This document shows, piece by piece, positions 8,619-17,325 of a stretch of DNA of 64,000 bases. The stretch's first letter is position 1; every line of letters starts with the position of its first letter. This DNA is from Paracoccus aminophilus JCM 7686 (GTDB taxonomy: Bacteria > Pseudomonadota > Alphaproteobacteria > Rhodobacterales > Rhodobacteraceae): NCBI RefSeq assembly GCF_000444995.1, contig NC_022041.1, forward strand, positions 3,501 through 67,500, read 5' to 3'. The position numbers and the translations under genes are program-made. The notes beneath the pieces are model-generated. The model made no database searches. It saw nothing but the letters and a program-made list of their open reading frames with translations, and was not told the DNA's origin.

Positions 8619-9182
8619 TCAGCCGGGGTTCGAGCTGACGCCGACCTTGGCCGGGCGCAGCAGGCGATCGTGCAGCATGAAGCCGTTGTCCATGGTCTGG
8701 ATGATCGTGCCCTTCACTGTGCCCGGGACCGGAGCCTCGAACATCGCCTCGTGCAGCTTGGGATCGAAGGTCTCGCCAAGGGCCGGGCTGATGACGGTAA
8801 TGCCGTGTTTGGTGAAGATGCTTTCCAGCTCGCGCAGGGTCAGCTCGACGCCTTCGATCAAGGCGCCCGCGACAGCGCGCTGCTCTTCGGTGGCATGGGT
8901 CAGGGCGCGGGTCAGGTTGTCATGGACCGGGGCCAGATCGCGGGCGAGACGAGTGCCGCCATATTGCTCGGCATCGCGACGTTCGCGGTCGGCGCGTTTG
9001 CGGGCATTCTCGGCATCGGCGAGCGCGCGCATGAAGCGGTCGCGATATTCGTCACGTTCGGCAATGATGGCTTCGATCTCCGGGGCGGCGGTCACATCCC
9101 CAAGGTCAACATCTTCCCCGAAGATATCCTCTGGGAGATCGCTCTCGGGCAGGCGCCCGTTTTGGTTGTCTTTCGTCATCAT
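8619..9182 (-). CDS. grpE: Nucleotide exchange factor GrpE
   Basis: GrpE releases ADP from DnaK in the heat-shock chaperone cycle. The 187-residue product has an acidic N-terminal tail, a long coiled coil (about residues 40-95; AERDEYRDRFMRALADAENARKR) and the C-terminal beta domain with AMFEAPVPGTVKGTI, typical of the family. I place the start at 9182 because AAGGAT lies just upstream. An in-frame start at 9257 would add residues inside hrcA that are not GrpE-like. It starts 1 bp after the hrcA stop, so the pair is co-transcribed. dnaK-dnaJ are not in the window. Confidence 0.95.
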   Translation of the reverse strand: MMTKDNQNGRLPESDLPEDIFGEDVDLGDVTAAPEIEAIIAERDEYRDRFMRALADAENARKRADRERRDAEQYGGTRLARDLAPVHDNLTRALTHATEEQRAVAGALIEGVELTLRELESIFTKHGITVISPALGETFDPKLHEAMFEAPVPGTVKGTIIQTMDNGFMLHDRLLRPAKVGVSSNPG

Positions 9183-9183
9183 C

Positions 9184-10239
9184 TCATCCTTTTCTGCCGG
9201 AGAGGACCCGCCCGACCAATTGGGCAGTGTAATCCACGATAGGCACGATGCGTCCATAGTTCAGTCGCGTCGGTCCAATCACCCCCACGGCTCCGACAAT
9301 TTTCCGGTCAGCGTTCATATAGGGGGAAACCACCAGAGAGGAACCAGAAAGTGAAAAGAGTTTGTTTTCAGAGCCGATGAAGATGCGCACCCCCTCGCCA
9401 TCTTCCGCCAGTTCAAGAAAACGCGCGATGTCGCGCTTTCGTTCAAGGTCGTCGAAAAGCACGCGGATCCGTTCGAGATCCTCGACCTCGTGATCCAGCA
9501 GATTGGCGCGCCCGCGCACGATCAACCGCGAGTCCGAGCCGTCGCCTTCCCAAAGCGCCAGCCCGGTCGAGACCAGCTCGGCTGCGAGCCCGTCCAGCTG
9601 CTGACGCGAGGCGGTGATCTCTTTGGTGATCGAGGCGCGCAAGTCGGTCAGCGTCCGGCCCTCGCCGATGGCGTTCAGGAAATTCCCGGCCTCGCGCATC
9701 GAAGAGGGCGTCTGTCCCAGCGGCGGGGTAAAGACGCGGTTCTCGACGCGGCCGTCGGCGAAGACCAGAACGACCAGCGCGCGGTCGGCGGCGAGGCTCA
9801 CGAATTCGATATGGCGGATCGGCGCTTCCTGTTTGGGCGTCAGCACCAGCGAGGCGCCATGGGTCAGCGCCGACAGCGCGCCGCCGATCCGGTCCAGAAG
9901 CAGGCCGGTGTCCGAGGTGTCGTGACCCACGGTCTCGTCAATAGCGCTGCGGTCGGTCTCGGTCACCGGACCGGCCTCCATCAGCGCATCGACGAAAAGC
10001 CGCAGCCCGATCTGCGTCGGCAGGCGCCCGGCGGAAATATGGGGGCTGTTCAGAAGGCCCAGATGTTCGAGATCCTGCATGACATTGCGGATCGTCGCGG
10101 CACTGACCCTTTCGCTCATGTCGCGGGTCAGCGTGCGCGAGCCCACCGGCTCGCCCGTGTCGAGATATGCCTCGACCACGCGCCGGAACACCTCGCGAGA
10201 GCGGTCGTTGAGTTCGGAAAGCAGGCTGTGTTCGGGCAT
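9184..10239 (-). CDS. hrcA: Heat-inducible transcription repressor HrcA
   Basis: HrcA represses chaperone operons by binding CIRCE elements, with GroEL as its co-factor. The 351-residue protein has an N-terminal winged helix (residues 1-90; LNDRSREVFRRVVEAYLDTGEPVGS, SAATIRNVMQDLE) and the HrcA GAF-like core with GPTRLNYGRIVPIVDY near the C-terminus. The length is normal. It is divergent from rph and translationally adjacent to grpE. No CIRCE sequence is evident in its own upstream region. Confidence 0.96.
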   Translation of the reverse strand: MPEHSLLSELNDRSREVFRRVVEAYLDTGEPVGSRTLTRDMSERVSAATIRNVMQDLEHLGLLNSPHISAGRLPTQIGLRLFVDALMEAGPVTETDRSAIDETVGHDTSDTGLLLDRIGGALSALTHGASLVLTPKQEAPIRHIEFVSLAADRALVVLVFADGRVENRVFTPPLGQTPSSMREAGNFLNAIGEGRTLTDLRASITKEITASRQQLDGLAAELVSTGLALWEGDGSDSRLIVRGRANLLDHEVEDLERIRVLFDDLERKRDIARFLELAEDGEGVRIFIGSENKLFSLSGSSLVVSPYMNADRKIVGAVGVIGPTRLNYGRIVPIVDYTAQLVGRVLSGRKG

Positions 10240-10348
10240 TTCGTCTCGGATTGGCCTTCATGGGTCGGGGCGGGGGCTGCGGTGACGGGTTGCGAACCAG
10301 GGCCGCTGGCCTGTAATTGGCAGCAACCTATCCCGAAAGGAATGTCAG

Positions 10349-11062
10349 ATGCGCCCGTCAGGACGAAATTTAAGCGATATGCGCCCGATTTCAATTGAAA
10401 CCGGGGTTATGCGTCACGCCGAGGGCTCTTGCCTGATCCGTTGCGGCGGCACCGAAGTGCTGTGCACGGCCTCGCTCGAAGAAAAATGTCCGCCCTTTCT
10501 CAAGGGTTCTGGGCAGGGCTGGGTGACGGCGGAATACGGGATGCTGCCGCGTGCGACGAACAGCCGCAACAAGCGCGAAGCTGCGCTTGGCAAGCAATCG
10601 GGCCGCTCGCAGGAAATCCAGCGCCTGATCGGTCGCTCGCTGCGCGCAGGCGTCGATCGCCGCGCGCTTGGTGAACGCCAGATCATCATCGACTGCGATG
10701 TCATTCAGGCCGATGGCGGCACCCGCTGCGCCGCGATCACCGGCGGTTGGGTCGCGCTGCGCCTTGCGGTGAACAAGCTGATGAAGGCCGGGCTGATCAA
10801 CATCGACCCGATCATCGACCATGTCGCCGCGGTCTCTTGCGGGATCTATGCCGGGCAGGCGGTGATGGATCTCGACTATGCCGAGGACAGCGAAGCGGGC
10901 ACCGATGGCAATTTCGTTCTGACCGGGGCGGGGCGTCTTATCGAGGTACAGATGTCGGCAGAGGGCTCGCCCTTCTCGCGCGATCAGATGAACCAGCTCA
11001 TGGATCTGGCCGAGGCGGGTGTGGCCCAGCTCGTGGCTGCGCAGAAGGCTGCCATCGCATGA
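10349..11062 (+). CDS. rph: Ribonuclease PH
   Basis: RNase PH is a phosphorolytic 3'-5' exoribonuclease that trims tRNA 3' ends. The 237-residue protein shows [17 protein letters not shown] at the N-terminus, [17 protein letters not shown] near residue 90 and [17 protein letters not shown] near residue 115, all diagnostic. The length is normal. AAAGG lies upstream of the ATG. Its stop overlaps the rdgB start by 4 bp, the start of a tightly packed housekeeping operon. Confidence 0.97.
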   Translation: MRPSGRNLSDMRPISIETGVMRHAEGSCLIRCGGTEVLCTASLEEKCPPFLKGSGQGWVTAEYGMLPRATNSRNKREAALGKQSGRSQEIQRLIGRSLRAGVDRRALGERQIIIDCDVIQADGGTRCAAITGGWVALRLAVNKLMKAGLINIDPIIDHVAAVSCGIYAGQAVMDLDYAEDSEAGTDGNFVLTGAGRLIEVQMSAEGSPFSRDQMNQLMDLAEAGVAQLVAAQKAAIA

Positions 11063-11664
11063 GAAAGCTGACTGAGAAGAAGCTGCTGATCGCGACCCAC
11101 AACAAGGGCAAGCTTGACGAGATGCGCGCGATGTTCGCGCCGCATGGCATCGAGGTCACCTCGGCGGGCGAGCTCGGTCTGGCCGAGCCGGTCGAGACCG
11201 AGGACAATTTCGTCGGCAATGCCCGGATCAAGGCCCGCGCCGCGATGGAGGCGACCGGCCTGCCGGTTCTGGCCGATGACAGCGGCATCACCATCGACGG
11301 TCTGGGCGGCGCGCCCGGCGTCTATACCGCCGATTGGGCCGAGACCCCGAATGGCCGCGATTTCGATCTCGCCATGACCCGCGCCTGGACCGAGCTTGAG
11401 GCGCTGAACGCGCCCGAGCCGCGCACCGCGCAATTCCGCGCCACGCTGCTTTTACTGTGGCCGGACGGGCATGAGGAAATCTTCGAGGGCGTCGCGCCGG
11501 GGCATCTCGTCTGGCCGACGCGCGGGGCGCATGGTCACGGCTATGATCCGATGTTCATCCCGGATGGGCAGGATCGCACCTTCGCGGAAATGACCGCAGA
11601 AGAGAAAAACCAGATCAGCCACCGCGCCGATGCCTTCCGCAAATTGGAGGCCGTCCTTGCGTAA
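11059..11664 (+). CDS. rdgB: Non-canonical purine NTP pyrophosphatase (ITPase/XTPase), RdgB/HAM1 family
   Basis: RdgB hydrolyses dITP, ITP and XTP to monophosphates to keep deaminated purines out of nucleic acids. The 201-residue product has the substrate loop [15 protein letters not shown] at residues 11-25, [25 protein letters not shown] near residues 74-98 (split motif), and [12 protein letters not shown] near residue 155. The start was set at 11059 because of the ATGA overlap with rph and the match to the family N-terminus. The frame stays open upstream inside rph, which I treat as a shadow. Confidence 0.96.
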   Translation: MRKLTEKKLLIATHNKGKLDEMRAMFAPHGIEVTSAGELGLAEPVETEDNFVGNARIKARAAMEATGLPVLADDSGITIDGLGGAPGVYTADWAETPNGRDFDLAMTRAWTELEALNAPEPRTAQFRATLLLLWPDGHEEIFEGVAPGHLVWPTRGAHGHGYDPMFIPDGQDRTFAEMTAEEKNQISHRADAFRKLEAVLA

Positions 11665-12031
11665 AATCTCGGGTGGATCGGCCTTCGAGGCCAAACTGGG
11701 CTACAGCCGCGCCGTGGTCAAAGGCCCGTGGTGTTTCGTGTCGGGCGTGACCGGCTATGACTACACCGCCATGGCGATGCCAGACGCCGCCGCCGATCAG
11801 GCGCGCAACTGCTTCGAGACCATCGTTGCGGCTTTGACCGAGGGCGGCTTTTCGCTCTCGGATGTCGTGCGGGTTCAATACACCGTGACCGACGCCGGGT
11901 TGGTGGATGAAATCGCGCCGGTGCTTGCCCATTATCTGGGAGAGATCCGGCCTGCGGCGACCATGGTGGTCGCGGGGCTGATCAAGCCCGAGATGAAGAT
12001 CGAAGTCGAAGTCACCGCTTTGAAGGAGTGA
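11657..12031 (+). CDS. Rid-family (YjgF/YER057c/UK114) protein lacking the deaminase arginine
   Basis: The 124-residue Rid-fold protein has GPWCFVSGVTGYD near residue 32 and RPAATMVVAGL near residue 98. RidA hydrolyses reactive enamine/imine intermediates using an Arg in a PAR motif. Here the aligned motif is PAAT, with Ala 101 at that position, so canonical imine deaminase activity is doubtful. I prefer a TTG start at 11657 because GGAGG lies six bases upstream inside the end of rdgB. An ATG at 11630 would add nine unrelated residues. It overlaps the rdgB end by 8 bp. Confidence 0.85.
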   Translation: MRKISGGSAFEAKLGYSRAVVKGPWCFVSGVTGYDYTAMAMPDAAADQARNCFETIVAALTEGGFSLSDVVRVQYTVTDAGLVDEIAPVLAHYLGEIRPAATMVVAGLIKPEMKIEVEVTALKE

Positions 12032-12067
12032 CGGCGGTCGCAGACCTGCCCTCATCCAAGACCGACC

Positions 12068-12095
12068 GCGTGGGCAAAGCCTGCTCTGCCCACGC
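12068..12095. repeat. Intergenic stem-loop between the Rid gene and hemW
   Basis: GCGTGGGCA and TGCCCACGC form a perfect 9-bp stem around a 10-base loop, with no T tract after it. It could be a processing or partial-terminator structure inside the operon. Confidence 0.45.
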
Positions 12096-12135
12096 CCCGC
12101 CAGCCCGTCCTCAGCCCGCCGCGTAGAAGTCCCAG

Positions 12136-13323
12136 ATGATCCAAGACCAGATTTCGCCCGATCCGGCCGCCAATGACTGGCGCTCGGGCGGTTTCGGCCT
12201 TTACGTCCATTGGCCGTTCTGCGCCTCGAAATGTCCCTATTGCGACTTCAACAGCCATGTTGCGGGGGCGATCGACCAAAGCCGTTGGGCGCGCGCCTAT
12301 GAGGTTGAGCTGGCGCGTCTGGGCCAGCAGGCGCCGGGGCGGGTGCTCAATTCGATCTTCTTCGGTGGCGGCACGCCCTCGCTGATGGCGCCGGAAACCG
12401 TGGCCTCGGTGATCGAGGCCGCGCGCGCCGCCTGGCCCTTCGCCAATGACATCGAGATCACGCTGGAAGCCAACCCCACCTCGGTCGAGATGGGGCGTTT
12501 TCGCGCCTATGCCGAGGCCGGGGTGAACCGGCTGTCGATGGGCGTGCAGGCGCTGAATGACGCCGATCTGCACAAGCTCGGGCGGATGCATTCGGTGGCC
12601 GAGGCGCAGGCGGCGTTCGACATCGCGCGCTCGGCCTTTGACCGCGTGAGCTTCGATCTGATCTATGCCCGGCAGGATCAAAGCCGCGAGGCTTGGCGCA
12701 AAGAGCTGACCGAGGCGCTGGCGATGGCGGTCGATCACCTCTCGCTTTACCAACTGACGATCGAGCCGGGCACGGCTTTTGGCGCGCGCCACGACAAGGG
12801 CGGGCTGAAGGGCCTGCCCGACGACGATCTGGCGGCCGATATGTATCTTGAGACGCAGGACATTCTGGCCGAGGCCGGGATGCCCGCCTATGAGGTCTCG
12901 AACCACGCGCGCGACGGCGCGCAAAGCCGGCACAATCTGGTCTATTGGCGCCAAGGCGACTGGGCCGCCGCTGGCCCCGGCGCGCATGGCCGCCTGACGC
13001 TCGACCGCACCCGCTACGCGACTGAGGCCCATCGCGCCCCCGGCGCATGGCTGGCCGCGCTTGAGGCCGAGGGCACCGGCGAAAGCCTGCGCGATGCGCT
13101 GACGCTCGAAGACCGCGCGCTCGAATATCTGCTGATGTCGCTGCGTCTGGCCGAGGGCATGGAGATCTCGCGCTACGAGGCTCTGGCCGGGCAGGCGTTG
13201 CCCGCCGACAAGCTTGCCGATCTGAGCCAGATGGGGCTGGTCACCCGCCGGGGCGACCGGCTGGCCGCGACCGATCAGGGCCGTCCGGTCCTCAACGCCA
13301 TTCTGCGCGAGCTCGCGGCCTGA
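12136..13323 (+). CDS. hemW: Radical SAM heme chaperone HemW (HemN-like)
   Basis: HemW is a radical-SAM-fold protein that binds and delivers heme. It is often annotated as oxygen-independent coproporphyrinogen oxidase, but usually lacks that activity. The 395-residue product has the iron-sulfur motif in YVHWPFCASKCPYCDFNSH (CxxxCxxC) near residues 22-40, FFGGGTPSL near residue 75, RLSMGVQALND near residue 130 and YEVSNHAR near residue 254. The length fits HemW, not HemN. The rph-rdgB-hemW order is common in alphaproteobacteria. Confidence 0.93.
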   Translation: MIQDQISPDPAANDWRSGGFGLYVHWPFCASKCPYCDFNSHVAGAIDQSRWARAYEVELARLGQQAPGRVLNSIFFGGGTPSLMAPETVASVIEAARAAWPFANDIEITLEANPTSVEMGRFRAYAEAGVNRLSMGVQALNDADLHKLGRMHSVAEAQAAFDIARSAFDRVSFDLIYARQDQSREAWRKELTEALAMAVDHLSLYQLTIEPGTAFGARHDKGGLKGLPDDDLAADMYLETQDILAEAGMPAYEVSNHARDGAQSRHNLVYWRQGDWAAAGPGAHGRLTLDRTRYATEAHRAPGAWLAALEAEGTGESLRDALTLEDRALEYLLMSLRLAEGMEISRYEALAGQALPADKLADLSQMGLVTRRGDRLAATDQGRPVLNAILRELAA

Positions 13324-13688
13324 TGCGGATCGTCTATCTGGGCATGGGCTGGCTGGGCGTCATCCTTGGCGCAATCGGGGCGCTTTTGCCGGTCATACCG
13401 ACCGTGCCCTTCCTGATCGTCGCGGTCTGGGCGTTTTCGCGCTCCTCGCCGGAACTGCGCGACCGCATCCTGAACCACCCGACGCTCGGCCCGCCGATCC
13501 GCGCTTGGCGCGACGATGGCACGATCAAGCGCCGGGTCAAATATTTCGCGACGGCGGCGATGATCATGGGGCTCGGCTGGTCGATCTTTCTGGACCTGCC
13601 GCTTTACGTGATCATCCCGCAGGGGCTGATCTGCACGGCCATCGCTTTGTTCATCGTGACCCGGCCAGAGCCCGCCGCAAAGCCCTGA
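13323..13688 (+). CDS. DUF454 (YbaN-family) inner-membrane protein
   Basis: A 121-residue membrane protein of the DUF454/YbaN family. It has an N-terminal hydrophobic segment (residues 8-38, LGVILGAIGALLPVIPTVPF), the family's conserved PFLIVAVWAFSRSSPELRD stretch and two further hydrophobic segments near residues 76-112. The start overlaps the last base of the hemW stop, so it is the next gene in the operon. The molecular function of the family is not known. Confidence 0.85.
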   Translation: MRIVYLGMGWLGVILGAIGALLPVIPTVPFLIVAVWAFSRSSPELRDRILNHPTLGPPIRAWRDDGTIKRRVKYFATAAMIMGLGWSIFLDLPLYVIIPQGLICTAIALFIVTRPEPAAKP

Positions 13689-13793
13689 GGGCAAGGGCAG
13701 GGCGTGCCCGGCCCGCTTCCCGGCCTGGCTTCCTGCCGGGCTTGCCGCCGCCTGCCGCGCGGCTATTCTGCTGCCCGGGCAAAGGGAGCGCAG

Positions 13794-14495
13794 ATGAAGA
13801 CGATTGGCATTCTGGGCGGCATGTCCGCCGCCTCGACCCAGATCTATTACCGGACGTTGTGCGATCTGACGCGGGACCGTCTGGGCGGGCTGCATTCGCC
13901 GGAGCTGCTGATCCGCTCGCTCGATTTCGCGCCGATTGCGGCGTTGCAGGCGGCGGGCGATTGGGCCGGGGCCGGGCGGATCCTCAACCGCGAGGCGCTG
14001 GCCTTGCAGCGCGGCGGGGCCGATCTTTTGCTGCTCGCGACCAATACGATGCACAAGCTTGCGCCTGAAATGATGGCGGGCGTGACGGTCCCGCTGATCC
14101 ATATCGCCGATGCGACCGCCGCCGCGATCCGCGGGCAGGGCCTGCGCCGCCCCGGCCTGATGGCCACGGCCTTCACGATGGAGCAGAGCTTTTACACCGA
14201 CCGTCTGGCGGCGGCAGGGCTGGCTCCGGCGATCCCGAAGCCAGAGGACCGCGCCCAGATCCACCGCATCATCTATGACGAGCTTTGCCGCGATCTGGTC
14301 ACCGACGAGAGCCGCGCGCGCTTTGAAGAGATCGCCGCAAGGCTGGTCGCGGACGGGGCGGATAGCCTGATTCTGGGCTGCACCGAGGTCGGGATGCTAC
14401 TTCATCAGGGCAATGTCGTGGTGCCGGTCTTTGACACGGTCGCGGTCCATTGTCAGGCCGCGCTCGAGGCTGCCTTGGCGGGTGACCCCGCCTGA
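13794..14495 (+). CDS. Aspartate/glutamate racemase family protein (YgeA-like)
   Basis: Cofactor-independent Asp/Glu racemases move the alpha proton with two opposed residues. The 233-residue product begins MKTIGILGGMSAAST and has ATNTMHK near residue 83 and LGCTEVGML near residue 195. The first catalytic position is Thr and the second Cys, as in E. coli YgeA, so only one thiol is present; activity on one enantiomer or a broader substrate range is possible. The start at 13794 has GGGAG upstream. Biological role here is unknown. Confidence 0.85.
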   Translation: MKTIGILGGMSAASTQIYYRTLCDLTRDRLGGLHSPELLIRSLDFAPIAALQAAGDWAGAGRILNREALALQRGGADLLLLATNTMHKLAPEMMAGVTVPLIHIADATAAAIRGQGLRRPGLMATAFTMEQSFYTDRLAAAGLAPAIPKPEDRAQIHRIIYDELCRDLVTDESRARFEEIAARLVADGADSLILGCTEVGMLLHQGNVVVPVFDTVAVHCQAALEAALAGDPA

Positions 14496-14774
14496 GCGTG
14501 CCGGTCCCCGGGGCGGCGCGCGCGGAATAGTTCAAGACAAAATACTGTTTATGCGGCATAGTCGGGCCTGCGACGCTCTGTCAGAGCGCGATGTCTCAGG
14601 GAACCGACGGGGGAAATCCCCTTGCGTCCGCAGGTTGAGCCCCTGCGCCGATCTTCTCTGTTTTGCAGCAATTTCAGCAGTTTTATCTTCGGGATACAAC
14701 CTTTTGACCACTTGCGCCCGGTGCCCGGCACGCGTGATTTTGCGAACAGATTTAGTCCTATCGGAGGATGGACC
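14496..14774 (+). promoter_or_regulatory. Upstream region of the formaldehyde oxidation operon
   Basis: These 279 bases separate the racemase from gfa. They include an AT-richer patch (about 14655-14715) suitable for a promoter and a clean GGAGG ribosome site at 14763..14767. I could not fix -35/-10 hexamers. In Paracoccus this pathway is controlled by the FlhRS two-component system, which is not in the window. Confidence 0.4.
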
Positions 14775-15359
14775 ATGGTTGATACTTCTGGCGTGAAAAT
14801 TCACCCCGCCGTTGATAATGGCATCAAGCCGTCGAAGCCCGGCTTCGCTGGTGGCGAGCTTCAGTGCAAATGCGCATCGAACCCGGTCAAAGTGAAAGTT
14901 GCTTCGCAGACCGCCCACAACCACGTCTGTGGTTGCACCAAGTGCTGGAAGCCGGAAGGCGCAGTCTTCTCGCAGATCGCCGTCGTCGGCCGTGATGCCG
15001 TCGAAGTGGTTTCGGGCGCCGAGAAACTCGAGATCGTCAACAAAGACGCTCCGATCCAGCGCCACAAGTGCAAAGATTGCGGCGTTCACATGTATGGCCG
15101 CATCGAGAACAAAAACCATCCGTTCTACGGTCTCGATTTCGTGCACACCGAACTGTCGAGCACCGACGGCTGGGCCGCTCCGGAATTCGCAGCTTTCGTC
15201 AGCTCGATCATCGAATCCGGCGTCGAGCCGAGCCGCATGGACGCGATTCGCGCCCGTCTGAAAGAGCTCGGCCTCGAGCCCTATGACGCGCTGTCCCCGC
15301 CGCTCATGGATGCGATCGCGACCCATGTCGCGAAACGCTCCGGCGCCCTTCCGGCCTGA
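14775..15359 (+). CDS. gfa: Glutathione-dependent formaldehyde-activating enzyme (S-(hydroxymethyl)glutathione synthase)
   Basis: Gfa speeds the condensation of formaldehyde with glutathione, feeding the dehydrogenase encoded next. The 194-residue product equals the length known for the Paracoccus enzyme. Zinc-ligand cysteines are visible in LQCKCAS near residue 31, [11 protein letters not shown] near residue 53 and [12 protein letters not shown] near residue 98. The ATG at 14775 follows GGAGG by seven bases. Codons are strongly biased toward preferred forms, as expected for a highly expressed gene. The next gene, flhA, starts 128 bp downstream after a stem-loop. Confidence 0.95.
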   Translation: MVDTSGVKIHPAVDNGIKPSKPGFAGGELQCKCASNPVKVKVASQTAHNHVCGCTKCWKPEGAVFSQIAVVGRDAVEVVSGAEKLEIVNKDAPIQRHKCKDCGVHMYGRIENKNHPFYGLDFVHTELSSTDGWAAPEFAAFVSSIIESGVEPSRMDAIRARLKELGLEPYDALSPPLMDAIATHVAKRSGALPA

Positions 15360-15387
15360 GCTGGTATCATTTAGACTAGACAACGTC

Positions 15388-15409
15388 GGGGGCCGGGAAA
15401 CTGGCCCCC
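15388..15409 (+). repeat. Stem-loop between gfa and flhA
   Basis: GGGGGCC and GGCCCCC pair around an eight-base loop, with no following T tract. A similar GC-rich stem precedes the next gene at 16640. Such intercistronic stems typically protect the upstream message or tune expression ratios, here gfa relative to flhA. Confidence 0.5.
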
Positions 15410-15487
15410 ACCGCTATCGAGACCTCGACAGCAAGACATGACGAACAGGCTGGCCGGCACGGCCCGCAACATCAAGGAGAGCCCAAA

Positions 15488-16615
15488 ATGAGAACACGCG
15501 CAGCTGTTGCCCTTGCACCCGGCCAACCTCTGGAGGTCATGGAGGTCAATCTCGAGGGCCCGAAGAAGGGCGAAGTCCTCGTTGAGATCAAGGCAACCGG
15601 CCTTTGCCACACCGATGATTTCACCCGTTCGGGCGCTGACCCGGAAGGCATCTTCCCTTGCATCTTGGGCCATGAAGGCGCGGGCGTTGTTGTCGAAGTC
15701 GGTGAAGGCGTCACCACGCTGAAAGTCGGCGATCACGTGATCCCGCTTTACACCCCCGAGTGCCGTCAGTGCCCGTCGTGCCTGTCGCAGAAAACCAACC
15801 TCTGCACCTCGATCCGCGCGACCCAGGGCCAGGGCCTGATGCCCGATGGCACCACCCGTTTCTCGATGCTCGACGGCACCCCGATCTATCACTACATGGG
15901 CTGCTCGACCTTCGCGAACCACACCGTTCTGCCGGAAATCGCTTTGGCGAAAGTCCGTGAAGACGCCCCCTTCGAAAAAATCTGCTACATCGGCTGCGGT
16001 GTCACCACCGGCATCGGCGCCGTGATCAAGACCGCAAAGGTCGAGATCGGCGCGACCGCCGTTGTCTTCGGTCTGGGCGGCATCGGCCTGAACGTGCTTC
16101 AGGGCCTGAAAATGGCTGGCGCTGACAAGATCATCGGCGTGGACCTGAACGACGGCAAAGAAGAAATGGCGCGCCACTTCGGCATGACCCATTTCATCAA
16201 CCCGTCGAAAGTCGACAACGTGGTTCAGGAAATCATCAACCTGACCAAGACGCCCTTCGACCAGATCGGTGGCGCGGATTACTCGTTCGACTGCACCGGC
16301 AACGTCAAAGTCATGCGTGATGCGCTTGAGTGCACCCACCGTGGCTGGGGCCAGTCGATCGTCATCGGCGTGGCACCTGCTGGCGCCGAAATCTCGACCC
16401 GTCCGTTCCAGCTGGTCACCGGCCGCGTCTGGAAAGGCTCGGCCTTCGGTGGCGCGCGTGGCCGTACCGACGTTCCGACCTTTGTCGATTGGTACATGGA
16501 CGGCAAGATCGAGATCGATCCGATGATCACCCACATCCTGACGCTGGACGAGATCAACCATGGCTTCGATCTGATGCATAAGGGTGAATCGATCCGCGCG
16601 GTGGTGGTTTACTGA
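15488..16615 (+). CDS. flhA: S-(hydroxymethyl)glutathione dehydrogenase / class III alcohol dehydrogenase
   Basis: This enzyme oxidises S-hydroxymethylglutathione to S-formylglutathione with NAD+. The 375-residue zinc alcohol dehydrogenase has the catalytic zinc ligand region [12 protein letters not shown] near residue 40, GHEGAGVV near residue 60, the structural-zinc loop [15 protein letters not shown] near residues 92-106 and the NAD fold [12 protein letters not shown] near residue 195. It has the same length as Paracoccus denitrificans FlhA. It lies between gfa and fghA, with a ClpP paralogue and an acetyltransferase inserted before fghA. Codon bias indicates high expression. Confidence 0.97.
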   Translation: MRTRAAVALAPGQPLEVMEVNLEGPKKGEVLVEIKATGLCHTDDFTRSGADPEGIFPCILGHEGAGVVVEVGEGVTTLKVGDHVIPLYTPECRQCPSCLSQKTNLCTSIRATQGQGLMPDGTTRFSMLDGTPIYHYMGCSTFANHTVLPEIALAKVREDAPFEKICYIGCGVTTGIGAVIKTAKVEIGATAVVFGLGGIGLNVLQGLKMAGADKIIGVDLNDGKEEMARHFGMTHFINPSKVDNVVQEIINLTKTPFDQIGGADYSFDCTGNVKVMRDALECTHRGWGQSIVIGVAPAGAEISTRPFQLVTGRVWKGSAFGGARGRTDVPTFVDWYMDGKIEIDPMITHILTLDEINHGFDLMHKGESIRAVVVY

Positions 16616-16639
16616 TCCTCAAGCACTGCTTAGGTAAAA

Positions 16640-16671
16640 GACGGCGGGGGCGGGGAACCGGCTCCGCCGTC
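16640..16671 (+). repeat. Stem-loop between flhA and the ClpP paralogue
   Basis: GACGGCGG (16640..16647) pairs with CCGCCGTC (16664..16671) around a GC-rich loop, ending four bases before the first possible start codon of the next gene. With no T tract it is more likely a processing or attenuating element than a full terminator. Confidence 0.5.
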
Positions 16672-16689
16672 AACATGAAAGGACCGATC

Positions 16690-17325
16690 ATGGCAAAGCA
16701 TTTCATTCTGGACGACGACGATGATGACGAGGACGAGCCGCGTCAGGATGCTCCCAAGGATGAGGGGCTGGGCCTGCCGGAAGGCGACAAGATCGGGAAG
16801 CTCTATTTCAAATCGCGCACGGTGATCGTCGCGGGCCAGATCAACGACAAGCTGGCGCAGCGCACCGTTGCCCATCTGCTCGCTCTGGCAGAAGAAAGCG
16901 ACAAGCCGATCAATGTGCTGATCTCGTCGCCCGGCGGTCACGTCGAATCCGGCGACATGATCCATGACGTGATCAAGTTCATCAAACCGACCGTCCGCAC
17001 CATCGGTTCGGGTTGGGTGGCTTCGGCTGGCGCGCTGATCTTCGTTGCGGCGAAGAAGGAAAACCGCTTCTGCCTGCCCAACACCCGTTTCCTGATCCAC
17101 CAGCCCTCGGGCGGGATCGGCGGCACCTCGACCGATATGATGATCCAGGCAGAGCAGGTTCGCATCATGCGCGACCGTCTCAACCACATCTTCGCCGACG
17201 CCACCGGTCAGACGATCGAGCGGATCGAGAAAGACACCCAACGCGACTTCTGGCTGAACACGCAAGAGGCGCTGGACTACGGTCTGCTGGGCAAGGTCAT
17301 CCGCTCGTCGGACGAGCTGAAATGA
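16690..17325 (+). CDS. ClpP-family serine protease with an acidic N-terminal tail
   Basis: The 211-residue protein has the ClpP fold and an intact catalytic triad: Ser112 in WVASAGALIF, His137 in LIHQPSGG and Asp186 in DTQRDFWLN. The spacing (25 and 49 residues) equals E. coli ClpP. Residues 8-16 are a nearly pure Asp/Glu run (six Asp then EDE), unlike the usual short propeptide. The start at 16690 has AAAGGA upstream; an ATG at 16675 is also in frame but lacks a ribosome site. It sits inside the formaldehyde operon, coupled by ATGA to the acetyltransferase. No clpX or clpA is nearby, so it is probably a second ClpP rather than the housekeeping one. Confidence 0.88.
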   Translation: MAKHFILDDDDDDEDEPRQDAPKDEGLGLPEGDKIGKLYFKSRTVIVAGQINDKLAQRTVAHLLALAEESDKPINVLISSPGGHVESGDMIHDVIKFIKPTVRTIGSGWVASAGALIFVAAKKENRFCLPNTRFLIHQPSGGIGGTSTDMMIQAEQVRIMRDRLNHIFADATGQTIERIEKDTQRDFWLNTQEALDYGLLGKVIRSSDELK

